From Bacteroidota bacterium (GTDB lineage Bacteria > Bacteroidota > Ignavibacteria > Ignavibacteriales > Ignavibacteriaceae), in the NCBI GenBank assembly GCA_021824145.1, contig JAKALM010000002.1, forward strand, positions 62,001-126,000: a stretch of 64,000 nucleotides of DNA. The letters run 5' to 3'. The position numbers were made by a program, and so were the translations under genes. Within the stretch, counting starts at the first letter, position 1. Each line of letters begins with the position of its first letter. The notes under the pieces were generated by a model, which saw nothing but the letters and a program-made list of their open reading frames with translations, was not told where the DNA came from and searched no databases. This document shows positions 15,920 through 25,595 of this stretch, piece after piece.

Positions 15920-17043
15920 GCTTTACTTACTTCATTTATAATTTGATTTTCCACCAGTTTGACCATTGAATTTGATAATGCAATATTCACTAAAATTCCA
16001 ATTGAAATACACAAAAATATTAATGATGTTCCACCGTAGCTAATAAACGGCAACGGCAAACCAGTGGTTGGAACCAAGCCAGTGGCTACAGCAATATTTA
16101 CAAATGCATAAACCACGGTTGAAAAAGTTATTCCAAAAGCTAATAGCTGGCCGAATCTATCTTTAGCTTTTTTAGCAACTAAAATTCCAGCAAAGAACAG
16201 AACCAAATAACTCATCATTACAATTGCAGCCCCAATGAATCCAAGTTCTTCACCTAAAATTGCGAAAATAAAATCGCCATAAGCTTCCGGTAAAAATAAA
16301 TTACTTTGTAAACTTTGTCCCATTCCCATTCCAAAAATATGGCCGCTTCCCAAGCCTAGCAGAGCTTGTTTAACTTGAATATTCGGTTCACCGCCGTGTT
16401 GTGTACTGCTAATAAAAGTTAAAATTCTACTTCTTGAGTGAGCAAAAAGCATTGCTACAATTGCACCTGCAACAAGACATCCAAACGCAGAAATAAAAAT
16501 ATGTTTAAACTTTGCACCGCCTACATACAATAAAATCAAGGAAACAAAAATAAGAAGCACACCATTACTAACATTCGGTTGAATTAAAATTAATCCAGAA
16601 ATTAAAATTGTCCAGAAGAATAAGTAAAGAAAACCTTCTTTAAATTTTCCGAGTATTTCTTTTTTACTTTCTAAAAGAGCTGCTAGATGAATAATCAAAA
16701 TCAATTTTGCAACATCTGCAGGCTGAAAAGAAAAAAAGCCCAAGTGAATCCAGCGCCCAGCACCTTTAATATCGGGAGCCACAAAAAGTGTAACTAAAAG
16801 AATTAAAGAAATTCCTAAAATTGCCGGCTTGCTAAATTCTTTATAAATATCATAGGGAATAAAACTGAACAAAATCATGAAAACAATTCCAAGTACAACT
16901 TTAAAAAAGTGTGAATTGAATAAATGGAAAAGACTGTCAAATTTGAATTCACTATAAGTGCTGCTAGCGCTCATAACTATTATTAAGCCCAATAGCATTA
17001 AAACGAAAGCATCAAAAAATATTATTAGTGCCAATTTTTTCAT
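15916..17043 (-). CDS. ftsW: Lipid II polymerase FtsW (SEDS family)
   Basis: 375 residues and about ten membrane segments. SEDS motifs include GAGRWIHLGFFSFQPADVAKL (shown by key residues R, W, Q and D around 114-130), the NV.NG loop, GLGSGHIFGMGMGQS, LPEAYGDFIFAILGEELGF and the closing TGLPLPFISYGGTS. FtsW polymerises glycan strands at the septum with a class B penicillin-binding protein, encoded six genes upstream here. RodA is a close paralogue. The dcw position favours FtsW. Start and stop abut murD. Confidence 0.94.
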   Translation of the reverse strand: MKKLALIIFFDAFVLMLLGLIIVMSASSTYSEFKFDSLFHLFNSHFFKVVLGIVFMILFSFIPYDIYKEFSKPAILGISLILLVTLFVAPDIKGAGRWIHLGFFSFQPADVAKLILIIHLAALLESKKEILGKFKEGFLYLFFWTILISGLILIQPNVSNGVLLIFVSLILLYVGGAKFKHIFISAFGCLVAGAIVAMLFAHSRSRILTFISSTQHGGEPNIQVKQALLGLGSGHIFGMGMGQSLQSNLFLPEAYGDFIFAILGEELGFIGAAIVMMSYLVLFFAGILVAKKAKDRFGQLLAFGITFSTVVYAFVNIAVATGLVPTTGLPLPFISYGGTSLIFLCISIGILVNIALSNSMVKLVENQIINEVSKA

Positions 17044-18390
17044 TTAAAGCCTATTTACTGCTTCTTTAAAAACTTTCCCGCGGTGTTCGTAATTATCGAA
17101 CATATCAAAGCTTGCACAAGCAGGTGAAAGAAGAACAACTTCATTTTGCCTTGCTTCATTGTTTGCTGCATGAATTACTTCTTCCAAACTTTGTTTAATT
17201 TCTACTTTAACAAAAGAATGAAAGAAATTAAAAACTTTATCTGCCGAAGAACCAATTGCATAAATCTTAACAACTTTATTTTTTACAAGGTCTTTGATTT
17301 TATTGTAATCGTTTCCTTTATCTTGTCCGCCTAAAATTAGAAATATTGGTTCATTAAAACTTCTTAAAGCGTACCAAACAGAATCAACATTTGTTGCTTT
17401 AGAATCATTAATATATTTTACTCCTTCAATTACTCTTACTAGCTCAAGACGATGCTCAACACCTTTGAACGAGCTTAGCGCTTCTTTAATTTTATTATTA
17501 TCAGCATTAAACAACTTTGCAACATTGATTACAGCCATCGCGTTAGCAATGTTGTGCTCGCCTTTCAAATTTATATCGTTGATGGAACATTCAAATAATT
17601 TTTTATCTTCTTTTTTGAAAATTACTTTTTCATCCCTTACGCTGCAGCCGTTAGCCTGATCGGATGAAAGAGAGAAATAGAAATTTTGGCTACCAAATTT
17701 TTTAATTGAATCACTCAAAGTAGAATCATCAAAATTCAGAATAAGAAAATCATTCTTATCTTGATTTTTGAAAATTTTTAGCTTTGAGTTAATATAATTT
17801 TCAAATTTATTTTCATATCTATTTAAATGGTCTGGAGTAATATTTAGAATAACTGCAACTTTTGGTTTGAATTTATCAATTAAATCAAGTTGAAAGCTAG
17901 AGACTTCAAGCGAGACAAATTCATTTTCTTTAACATCGAGTGCAATTTCAGAAAAAGCTGTGCCGATATTTCCAGCTTCATATGTTTTAAAACCACAATT
18001 ATTCATTACATGAGTGCACAAGCTTGTTGTAGTAGTTTTACCATTTGTACCAGTTATTGCAATTATATTTCCTTTACAAAAAGAAGCAGCTAGTTCTATT
18101 TCACTAATCATAGGAATATTTTTTTTACTGGCTTTCTTTAAAATTTCAGCATTAGATGGAACTCCAGGACTTACAATCATCAAATCACAATTAAAAATTT
18201 TTTCAGAATGATTTCCTATTTCAAAATCAATTTTCAGCTCTTTTAATTTTTTTATTGAGTCTTTTAATTTTGTTTCGGAACCAGAATCGCTTACAAATGG
18301 AAATCCTCCGAGCTTTTGAATTAATTTTGCAGCACCAATTCCGCTTCTAACTGCGCCAATTATAGATATTTTCTTATCTTTAATTTCCAT
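17044..18390 (-). CDS. murD: UDP-N-acetylmuramoylalanine--D-glutamate ligase
   Basis: 448 residues. The N-terminal substrate domain begins KISIIGAVRSGIGAA, the ATP loop GTNGKTTTT is at 114-122, the central motif LEVSSFQLD lies near 148-156, NITPDHLNRY near 183, and the C-terminal HRLELV, NDSKATN and LSPACASFDMFDN segments complete the Mur ligase set. It adds D-glutamate to UDP-MurNAc-L-Ala. It shares a single base with the end of mraY and abuts ftsW. Confidence 0.96.
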   Translation of the reverse strand: MEIKDKKISIIGAVRSGIGAAKLIQKLGGFPFVSDSGSETKLKDSIKKLKELKIDFEIGNHSEKIFNCDLMIVSPGVPSNAEILKKASKKNIPMISEIELAASFCKGNIIAITGTNGKTTTTSLCTHVMNNCGFKTYEAGNIGTAFSEIALDVKENEFVSLEVSSFQLDLIDKFKPKVAVILNITPDHLNRYENKFENYINSKLKIFKNQDKNDFLILNFDDSTLSDSIKKFGSQNFYFSLSSDQANGCSVRDEKVIFKKEDKKLFECSINDINLKGEHNIANAMAVINVAKLFNADNNKIKEALSSFKGVEHRLELVRVIEGVKYINDSKATNVDSVWYALRSFNEPIFLILGGQDKGNDYNKIKDLVKNKVVKIYAIGSSADKVFNFFHSFVKVEIKQSLEEVIHAANNEARQNEVVLLSPACASFDMFDNYEHRGKVFKEAVNRL

Positions 18391-19499
18391 TACCTAACCT
18401 TAAATGATGCTAAGCTAATTATTGCAAGAATAATTGCAATGATATAAAACCTCATTACAATTTTTGGTTCCGGCCAACCGAGCATTTCAAAATGATGATG
18501 AATAGGAGCCATCTTAAAAATTCTTTTTCCTTCACCATATTTTTTCTTTGTGTACTTAAAATAAACTCTCTGAATAATTACTGAAACAGTTTCCATAAAA
18601 AATATTCCGCCAAGAATTGGAATTAATAATTCTTTCTTAATAAGGACAGAAAGAATTCCAAATGCACCACCGATTGCAAGTGAGCCAGTGTCTCCCATAA
18701 AAACCTGCGCTGGGTAAGAGTTAAACCAAAGGAATCCTAACGATGCACCGACTAAGGCAGAAACAAAAACTGTTAATTCTCCTGAACCAGGTAAGTACAT
18801 AATGTTAAGATAATATGCATAAATTGCATTTCCGCTAACATAACTAATTAACGCAAGTGCAAGCATTACTATTGTAGTTACGCCAATCGCTAAACCATCT
18901 AGTCCGTCAGTTAAATTAACAGCATTAGAAGTTGCAGTGATTATAAAAATAACTACAGGTATATACAAATATGAAAAATCAAAATTTACATTTTTTAAAA
19001 AAGGAACTGTTGTTAAAGTATTAACTCCTGCAAATTGAGGAGAAAAATAAATTACAGCGCCGACAATTAAACCAATAATCACTTGTCCTAAAAGTTTATA
19101 GCGAGCAATTAAACCGTTAGGATATTTTTTAATAACTTTTAAATAATCATCTAAAAAGCCTACAGCACTAAGCCAAACAGTGCCAACTAAAATTAAAATT
19201 ATATAAATGCTTTTAATATCTGCCCAAAGTAAAACCGGAATAACAACTGAAAGAATTAATATTATTCCGCCCATAGTCGGAGTTCCTGCTTTTGACCAAT
19301 GAGATTTTGGCCCATCAACTTTCTTTGCTTCACCAATTTGTTTTTTCTGTAAAATAGAAATTAATTTTGGGCCAAGATAAAGTGAAAGAAATAATCCAGT
19401 GATTGCAGCGATTGCAGATCTAAAAGTTAAGAACCGGAATAATCTAAATCCCGGTGGGCTAAAAATCTTATTTATATAATCAAATAAATAGTAAAGCAT
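18390..19499 (-). CDS. mraY: Phospho-N-acetylmuramoyl-pentapeptide transferase
   Basis: 369 residues with about ten membrane segments. Family motifs are GTPTMGG (about 72-78), the acidic VGFLDDYLK (about 112-120), NAVNLTDGLDGLA, FMGDTGSLAIGG and the histidine triad APIHHHFE near the end. The enzyme moves phospho-MurNAc-pentapeptide onto undecaprenyl phosphate to give lipid I. It overlaps murF and murD by one base each. Confidence 0.97.
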   Translation of the reverse strand: MLYYLFDYINKIFSPPGFRLFRFLTFRSAIAAITGLFLSLYLGPKLISILQKKQIGEAKKVDGPKSHWSKAGTPTMGGIILILSVVIPVLLWADIKSIYIILILVGTVWLSAVGFLDDYLKVIKKYPNGLIARYKLLGQVIIGLIVGAVIYFSPQFAGVNTLTTVPFLKNVNFDFSYLYIPVVIFIITATSNAVNLTDGLDGLAIGVTTIVMLALALISYVSGNAIYAYYLNIMYLPGSGELTVFVSALVGASLGFLWFNSYPAQVFMGDTGSLAIGGAFGILSVLIKKELLIPILGGIFFMETVSVIIQRVYFKYTKKKYGEGKRIFKMAPIHHHFEMLGWPEPKIVMRFYIIAIILAIISLASFKVR

Positions 19500-20890
19500 T
19501 AATCATGCGCCTTATCTTCAATAATTTTTACAAATTCTTCCATCTTCATTCCCCTAGAACCCTTCACCAAAACAATTGAACTTTTGTAACTTAATTCCGT
19601 TAAAGTTTTTTCCAAAAGTTTTCTATCCATAAAATGTGTTGAATCAACTTCTAATTTTTTCAATTCAATATGTAGGTTTATCATTTGACTGCCAATTAAA
19701 AAAGCTTTAGTAATTTTGTTCCGCTTTATAACTTTAGCAAGTTCAATATGTAATTTTACACTATTTTCACCAAGCTCGAGCATGTCACCAAGTATTACAA
19801 TTCTGTTTTCATGATTTTTTATTTTGCTCATTAAATCAATTGCATATTTCATCGATTCTGGATTTGCATTGTATGTATCATCAATCAAAATACATTTTTT
19901 AATCTTTTTAACATTCAACCTTTTATCAACTGGTTTAAATTTTGCAAGACCATTTGCTATTTCTATTTTGTTTAATCCCAACTTTAAAGCAACCGCAGCT
20001 GAGGCAAGAAAATTTTGCGCATTTTGTTCGCCACATAAATTAAGCTGTTGTTCAAATTTTTTGTCTTTATATAAGATTTCAATTTCAGGTTTGCCTTCAT
20101 CATTATATTTTTTTATTGCGCCTTTTACATCAGCTGCACTGCTAAAGCCGAAGGTAATTCTTTTAGAATAATTGAGCATTGTTTTATTCAACATTACATC
20201 ATCGTTATTGATGAAAACATAACCATTCTTTGTGGCAACGGCGTCAAACAAAGCAGATTTTTCTTCTAAAACTCCTTTTCTATTTTTTAAAAATTCTAAA
20301 TGAGAATTTCCGATATTTGTTATTAAAGCATAATCTGGTTGAGCGATCTTAGCTGTGTATGCAATCTCTCCAAAATGATTTGTGCCAAATTCTAATATCA
20401 GAAATTCATGTTCATCAGTTGTACTTAACAAAGTTAGTGGAACTCCAATATGATTATTGTTGTTTCCAACTGTTTTATTAATTTTATATTTGACACTCAG
20501 AATTGCAGCAAGCATTTCTTTAGTTGTAGTTTTCCCAGCACTTCCCGTGATGCCAATAATTTTTGTATTTAATTTATTTCGCCAAGTTTTTGCTATTTCA
20601 CCAAGAGCAAGAACAGTGTCACGAACTGTCATTACTGGAATTGAAAGGTTATTAAATTCAGATAATTTTTTTTCATTTATAATTACTATTGAAGCACCTT
20701 TCTTTACAGCTTCATTAACAAAATCATGCCCGTCAAATTTATCACCTTTAATGGCAATGAATATTGAACCTTTCTGTACTAGTCTTGAATCAATAAAAAC
20801 TGAAGTTGCAGGAATATAGCTTTCAGGCTTATAAACAGCAGCAGTTGGAATTTCAAATAAGTCGTCTATAGTTAAAATATTTTTTTTCAT
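19499..20890 (-). CDS. murF: UDP-MurNAc-tripeptide--D-alanyl-D-alanine ligase
   Basis: 463 residues. The N-terminal domain carries DSRLVQKGSIFIAIKGDKFDGHDF, the ATP loop GSAGKTTTKE is at 116-125, EFGTNHFGEI follows, and the C-terminal part has DDTYNANPESMK, GDMLELG and VKGSRGMKME. It completes the UDP-MurNAc-pentapeptide with D-Ala-D-Ala. No ddl is present in this cluster, so the dipeptide must come from a ligase encoded elsewhere. It overlaps murE by four bases. Confidence 0.96.
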   Translation of the reverse strand: MKKNILTIDDLFEIPTAAVYKPESYIPATSVFIDSRLVQKGSIFIAIKGDKFDGHDFVNEAVKKGASIVIINEKKLSEFNNLSIPVMTVRDTVLALGEIAKTWRNKLNTKIIGITGSAGKTTTKEMLAAILSVKYKINKTVGNNNNHIGVPLTLLSTTDEHEFLILEFGTNHFGEIAYTAKIAQPDYALITNIGNSHLEFLKNRKGVLEEKSALFDAVATKNGYVFINNDDVMLNKTMLNYSKRITFGFSSAADVKGAIKKYNDEGKPEIEILYKDKKFEQQLNLCGEQNAQNFLASAAVALKLGLNKIEIANGLAKFKPVDKRLNVKKIKKCILIDDTYNANPESMKYAIDLMSKIKNHENRIVILGDMLELGENSVKLHIELAKVIKRNKITKAFLIGSQMINLHIELKKLEVDSTHFMDRKLLEKTLTELSYKSSIVLVKGSRGMKMEEFVKIIEDKAHD

Positions 20891-22356
20891 TTCATTAAAT
20901 ATTTTTCAGCAATTTCTTTATCGGAAAAATGATTTCTAATCCCTTTAATTTCTTGATAATTTTCATGTCCTTTGCCAGCAATTAAAATAACAGCATCATC
21001 TTCAGAATTCTGAATAGCAAATTTGATTGCCTCTTCTCTATTCTCAATAACTTTAAAATTATTTTTTTCAATTCCAGCTTTGATTTCTTCAATAATCTGA
21101 AATGGATCTTCAAATCTTGGATTATCAGAAGTAACAATTGCCATTTTACTTTTATCGGAAGCAATTTTACCCATTAAAGGTCTTTTTGATTTATCTCGAT
21201 TTCCTCCGCATCCGAAGACAGTATAAATGCGCTTCTCATCTTTTACAATTTTCTCAATTGCAATTAATGTTTTCTCAAGACTATCAGGAGTATGAGAATA
21301 ATCAACAATAACTTTTTTTGCACCGTTTCCAACAACTTCAAATCTGCCAGGGACTTGTTTTGTATTTCTAATTCCTTCAATTGCTTTTTTTTCATCAACA
21401 CCAAGTAAAACTGTTGCTGCAAAAGCGGCAATTGCATTGTAAGCGTTAAACTCGCCTACTAAGGAAGTTGATACATTATAATTTTTTTGATTGTATTCAA
21501 TTACAAAAGAAGTTCCACTTAAATCATATTGAATATTTTTCAAATGAAAATCAGATTTAGGAGAAGTTCCGTATGAAAAATGTTTTGCTTTTGAGCTGCT
21601 AATCATTACTTGGCTATTTTCATCATCAAGATTATAAATGCCAAAAGAAGATTCGTCGAGAGAATCAAACAAAATCTTTTTTGCGTTTAAATAATTTTCA
21701 AAACTTTGGTGAAAGTCTAAATGGTCTAAAGTTAAATTTGTAAAAATGGCGGCACTAAAATTAAGCCCATAAACTCTGCTCAAAGCTAGTGAGTGCGATG
21801 AAACCTCCATTACAGCATGGGAACATTTTTCAGTAATCATCTCTAAAAACAGTTCATTCAAATCGCTTGATTCGGGAGTTGTCATTGAAGACTTAATTTC
21901 TTTTTCTCCAATAAAATTCGCAATGGTTCCGACTAAGCCAACTTTGTGTCCTGCTGCTTCTAAAATGCTTTTAACAAAATATGAAGTTGTGGTTTTACCA
22001 TTTGTACCGGTTATTCCAATTAGCTTTATTTTTTTTGAAGGTTCTTTAAAAAATGAATTTGAAATTTCAGCCAATGCAATCCGACTGTTTTTGACTAGAA
22101 TTTTTGCAATTTTATCATGTGTAAATATTTCATCCGGAACACTCAGATTGTCTTCAAGAATAATGGCAATGGCGCCCTTATTTATTGCATCAAGGATATA
22201 GTTATGTCCATCCGTTTTATATCCTTTTATTGCGACGAAAACTGAATTTTTTATAACTCTGCGCGAATCGTAATAGATACCAGAAACGTCTTTACGCTGC
22301 GCTTCTCCAATAACTTGGATTGTTTTTACGCTATTTATTAATTGAGTTAATTCCAT
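20887..22356 (-). CDS. murE: UDP-MurNAc-L-Ala-D-Glu--meso-diaminopimelate ligase
   Basis: 489 residues. DSRRVIKNSVFVAIKG opens the N-terminal domain, the ATP loop GTNGKTTTS is at 117-125, EVSSHSLAL is central, and VTSDNPRFEDP in the C-terminal domain carries the DNPR motif that selects meso-diaminopimelate rather than lysine. This shows DAP-type peptidoglycan, in keeping with the OmpA peptidoglycan-binding domain encoded nearby. The start shares one base with the end of the penicillin-binding protein gene. Confidence 0.96.
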   Translation of the reverse strand: MELTQLINSVKTIQVIGEAQRKDVSGIYYDSRRVIKNSVFVAIKGYKTDGHNYILDAINKGAIAIILEDNLSVPDEIFTHDKIAKILVKNSRIALAEISNSFFKEPSKKIKLIGITGTNGKTTTSYFVKSILEAAGHKVGLVGTIANFIGEKEIKSSMTTPESSDLNELFLEMITEKCSHAVMEVSSHSLALSRVYGLNFSAAIFTNLTLDHLDFHQSFENYLNAKKILFDSLDESSFGIYNLDDENSQVMISSSKAKHFSYGTSPKSDFHLKNIQYDLSGTSFVIEYNQKNYNVSTSLVGEFNAYNAIAAFAATVLLGVDEKKAIEGIRNTKQVPGRFEVVGNGAKKVIVDYSHTPDSLEKTLIAIEKIVKDEKRIYTVFGCGGNRDKSKRPLMGKIASDKSKMAIVTSDNPRFEDPFQIIEEIKAGIEKNNFKVIENREEAIKFAIQNSEDDAVILIAGKGHENYQEIKGIRNHFSDKEIAEKYLMK

Positions 22357-24350
22357 TAATAAACCACTGCTCCTGCAACCATTTGTTCTTTACAATTTAA
22401 CTCGCAGAAAATGCCTGGTTGAATTTGATCGCCCGGCTGAATACTTTGCGAAACGACTCTTCCAGAACCATAAATTTTATATTTAATTCCAAGCTTCGAT
22501 AAAATCAGTATGGCATCTTTTAATGAATAATTTTTTAAATCTGGCATATTATTAATTTTTTGAAGCGACAAAAAATATTTTGTTGAATCGGTAGAATTTG
22601 AAGTAGTTAAATTTTGAGGTTTTGATTCACTTGCATTTTTTGTAATCAAAATATCTTTTTGAATAGGAATATTTTGAAAATCTTTAAATTGACTTGGATT
22701 TAAATCAATAATTTTTTCAGCAACGTTTTTGAAAATAGGAGCGGCAACAGAACCGCCATATCTTCCAACAGTAGGAGAATTTACTAATATTAAACAAACT
22801 ATTTGAGGATTATCTGCCGGGAAAAATCCAACAAACGAAGAGTTATATTGTTCTTTAGAATATTTACCATCAATTAATTTCTGCGATGTTCCAGTCTTTC
22901 CGCCAACAGTAACAGATTTTAATTGAGCATTAGTACCTGTTCCTTCTTTTACAACTCCAACCAATAAATTTCTCATTCTCAAAGAAGTATTTTCTGAAAT
23001 TACTCTTCTAATTTCTTTTGGCGAACTTTGATAAATCAATTGTCCATTGTGCCCAACTTCTTTTTCAATTATTTGTGGCTGAAATAAAACTCCACCATTA
23101 ACTATCGCCGCATATGCACTAATCAATTGAATTGGAGTTACCATTACCCCATATCCAAAGGACATAAATTCTTTTGTAACCTGTCCCCATTCATTGGGCT
23201 TTCTCAGTAAACCTCTTACTTCGCCAGGCAGTTCAACCGATGTATAATTCCCAAATCCGAATGCACGCAAATATTTGTAAAAAGTATCATCATCCAAACG
23301 TTGGACTAATTTAGACATCCCAATATTGCTTGATTCTTCAATTACTCCGCGAACAGTTAGCCACTGACTTTTATGCGCATCGGTTATGTAAACATTTTTA
23401 AATTTAAATCTTCCGTTCTCTACATAAATATTTTCATCCAGATTACAAAGGTTTTTATCAAGAAGAGCTGCCATTGTAAAAGATTTAAATGTTGAGCCTG
23501 GTTCATAAGAATCTGTAACTGCTCTATCTCGCCTAACCGTATCGCTAAACTTCCAATATTCATTCGGATCATAATCTGCTGAATTAGCCAGAGCTAAAAT
23601 TTGACCATTGTTTGGATTCATAATAATACCGACAGCAGAAGTACCGCCAAATTTTTCCAATCCATCATTTAATTCTTGTTCTAAAATTGATTGGTAAGTT
23701 TTATCAATAGTTAGATAAATACTTGCACCAGGAACCGCTGCTTTTGTTTGCGATTCTTCAACTGTAATCATATCACCAATTGCATCGCGAAGAACTACCA
23801 TACTTCCATCTTGTCCGGATAATAAATCATCACATGATCTCTCAATTCCATCAACACCTTTATAATCACTTCCAACATAACCAAGAACATGTGATGCCAA
23901 ATCTTTATAATAATAAACTGTTGTCGGATCCTCTCTATAGAATAATCCGTTTATTTTAAAATCTTTTACCAATAATGCTTTTTCACTTGGAGCTTTTTTC
24001 AAAATACAAATAGTTTTACCAGAATCATTCATAGCTGAAAGATAAGATTGTTTACTTCCTCCAAATACAGTAGAAAATTTATTTGCAATTTTTATTTTAT
24101 CTTTTTTTGTTATCATTCTTAGGTCAACATAAAAAGAAACATCATTTCGGTTATAAACAAGAAGCAGATTATTCCTATCATAAATTAATCCTCGCTCGGC
24201 AAGAACTTTCTCTACAACAATCTGCTGACGCTTTGCAAAAAACTTAAGGTTATCACTTTTTATAATTTGTATATCAAAAAGTCTAATTAGTAAAGCAGCG
24301 AAAAAAACTACAATAAATACAATTACTATTAAAGCTCTTGAGTTACTCAT
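22356..24350 (-). CDS. ftsI: Division-type penicillin-binding protein (class B transpeptidase) with PASTA domain
   Basis: 664 residues. One N-terminal membrane segment (about 7-25) precedes a dimerisation domain (LAERGLIYDRN at 50-60). The transpeptidase domain has active-site STFK at 286-289, SSN at 340-342 and KTGT at 485-488, so it should be active. A linker with Ser/Thr/Asn text leads to one PASTA domain at about 600-655 (MPDLKNYSLKDAILILSKLG). It cross-links septal peptidoglycan as the partner of FtsW. PASTA-bearing division PBPs are also called PbpB or Spo-VD-like. It overlaps the ftsL-like gene by eight bases. Confidence 0.93.
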   Translation of the reverse strand: MSNSRALIVIVFIVVFFAALLIRLFDIQIIKSDNLKFFAKRQQIVVEKVLAERGLIYDRNNLLLVYNRNDVSFYVDLRMITKKDKIKIANKFSTVFGGSKQSYLSAMNDSGKTICILKKAPSEKALLVKDFKINGLFYREDPTTVYYYKDLASHVLGYVGSDYKGVDGIERSCDDLLSGQDGSMVVLRDAIGDMITVEESQTKAAVPGASIYLTIDKTYQSILEQELNDGLEKFGGTSAVGIIMNPNNGQILALANSADYDPNEYWKFSDTVRRDRAVTDSYEPGSTFKSFTMAALLDKNLCNLDENIYVENGRFKFKNVYITDAHKSQWLTVRGVIEESSNIGMSKLVQRLDDDTFYKYLRAFGFGNYTSVELPGEVRGLLRKPNEWGQVTKEFMSFGYGVMVTPIQLISAYAAIVNGGVLFQPQIIEKEVGHNGQLIYQSSPKEIRRVISENTSLRMRNLLVGVVKEGTGTNAQLKSVTVGGKTGTSQKLIDGKYSKEQYNSSFVGFFPADNPQIVCLILVNSPTVGRYGGSVAAPIFKNVAEKIIDLNPSQFKDFQNIPIQKDILITKNASESKPQNLTTSNSTDSTKYFLSLQKINNMPDLKNYSLKDAILILSKLGIKYKIYGSGRVVSQSIQPGDQIQPGIFCELNCKEQMVAGAVVY

Positions 24351-24672
24351 ATTTTTTATCTAATTGCTTGGATATTTTTTCAATCTTATCTTTATCAACT
24401 TTTAGCACAATGGTTGGGTCAGTTCTTTTAATCATTCCTAAATCATTTTCTGCAATGTTCACAATCCTTTCTTCCGATAACAATGCTTGATCTTGAGCTA
24501 TCAAATTTATTTTCCAATTTTTCAAATCACTTAATTTTTCTTCGGTAAGTACTTTTTCTTTTGTTGATTTTTCACATTCAAGCCGCACACCAACATAAAT
24601 TAATGTCATTAACGTAGAGCTTACAAAAGCAAAGAGTATAAAAAAAATAATTGGCTTAGCGCTTTTTTTCAT
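24343..24672 (-). CDS. ftsL: FtsL-like septum formation protein
   Basis: 109 residues: a short basic tail, one membrane segment (about 8-27) and a long coiled-coil-like helix (about 32-80), which is the FtsL/DivIC plan. The ending ENDLGMIKRTDP matches the usual A-x-x-LGM motif that closes these proteins. FtsL sequences diverge widely, so the name rests on architecture, size and position between rsmH and ftsI, where ftsL is expected. It overlaps rsmH by four bases and ftsI by eight. Confidence 0.82.
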   Translation of the reverse strand: MKKSAKPIIFFILFAFVSSTLMTLIYVGVRLECEKSTKEKVLTEEKLSDLKNWKINLIAQDQALLSEERIVNIAENDLGMIKRTDPTIVLKVDKDKIEKISKQLDKKYE

Positions 24673-25595
24673 ATTCTTTCTGCTGCTCTTAATTTAGCAC
24701 TTCTGGCTCGATAATTAATCCGAATTTCATCATCGCTTGGAACAACCGGTTTTTTTGTAAGAATGTTAAGTCTTCTTTCTTTATTGCATTTACAGACTGG
24801 ATAATCTTTTGGGCAAATACAATCTAGAGTTTCATATTTAAATATTTCTTTTACAATTCTGTCTTCAAGTGAATGATAGGAAAGAATTACTATTCTTCCT
24901 CCTCTAGTCAACAATTCAATTGATTTATGTAAAAATTTTTCTAATTGCCCTAATTCGTCATTCACATAAATTCTAAAAGCTTGGAATACTCTTGACAAAG
25001 TTTTAATTCTAAATTTTGGAGAAGTAATATCTTCTATAATTTTAGCTAATGAAGTTGTAGTATTTATTTTACTTATTTTTCTAAATTCACAAATTTTTCT
25101 AGCAATTTTTCTAGAATTTTTTTCTTCACCATATTTATAAATTATATTTGCTAATTCTTCTTCTGAGTAAGAGTTTATAATTTCTGAAGCATCTACACCT
25201 TTAGATTTATCCATTCTTAAATCCAATTTCGCTTCACTTCTAAACGAAAAACCGGCTTCAATATTGTCTAATTGGAAAGAAGAAACTCCAAGGTCAGCAA
25301 AAATTCCATTATAACCATCTAATGATTCAATTTTTGTTATCACATCAATCTGCGAGAAATTATAATTATAAATTTTTATTCTATGTTCTTGATTGAATTT
25401 TTTTTTCGAAAACTTGAACGCGTCAAGATCAACATCTGTCGAAATTAGCAAAGCATCTGGATTTAAATTTTTCAATATTCCTTGAGAGTGTCCGCCAAAT
25501 CCAAGTGTTGCATCAAAATAAATTCCTGATTTTTCGGTAATCAGATATTGTAAGGACTCATTTAATAATACAGGCGTATGATGGTAATTCATCAT
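24669..25595 (-). CDS. rsmH: 16S rRNA (cytosine-1402-N4)-methyltransferase RsmH
   Basis: 308 residues, normal for RsmH (MraW). HTPVLLNESLQYL opens the protein, FDATLGFGGHSQGIL (28-42) is the S-adenosylmethionine loop, GIFADLGVSSFQLD and GFSFRSEAKLDLRMD (about 100-135) follow, and the tail has ILSYHSLEDRIVKEIF. It methylates a cytosine in the ribosomal P site. A cysteine group near the end (CICPKDYPVCKC) is common in this family. It sits second in the dcw cluster, overlapping mraZ by four bases. Confidence 0.96.
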   Translation of the reverse strand: MMNYHHTPVLLNESLQYLITEKSGIYFDATLGFGGHSQGILKNLNPDALLISTDVDLDAFKFSKKKFNQEHRIKIYNYNFSQIDVITKIESLDGYNGIFADLGVSSFQLDNIEAGFSFRSEAKLDLRMDKSKGVDASEIINSYSEEELANIIYKYGEEKNSRKIARKICEFRKISKINTTTSLAKIIEDITSPKFRIKTLSRVFQAFRIYVNDELGQLEKFLHKSIELLTRGGRIVILSYHSLEDRIVKEIFKYETLDCICPKDYPVCKCNKERRLNILTKKPVVPSDDEIRINYRARSAKLRAAERI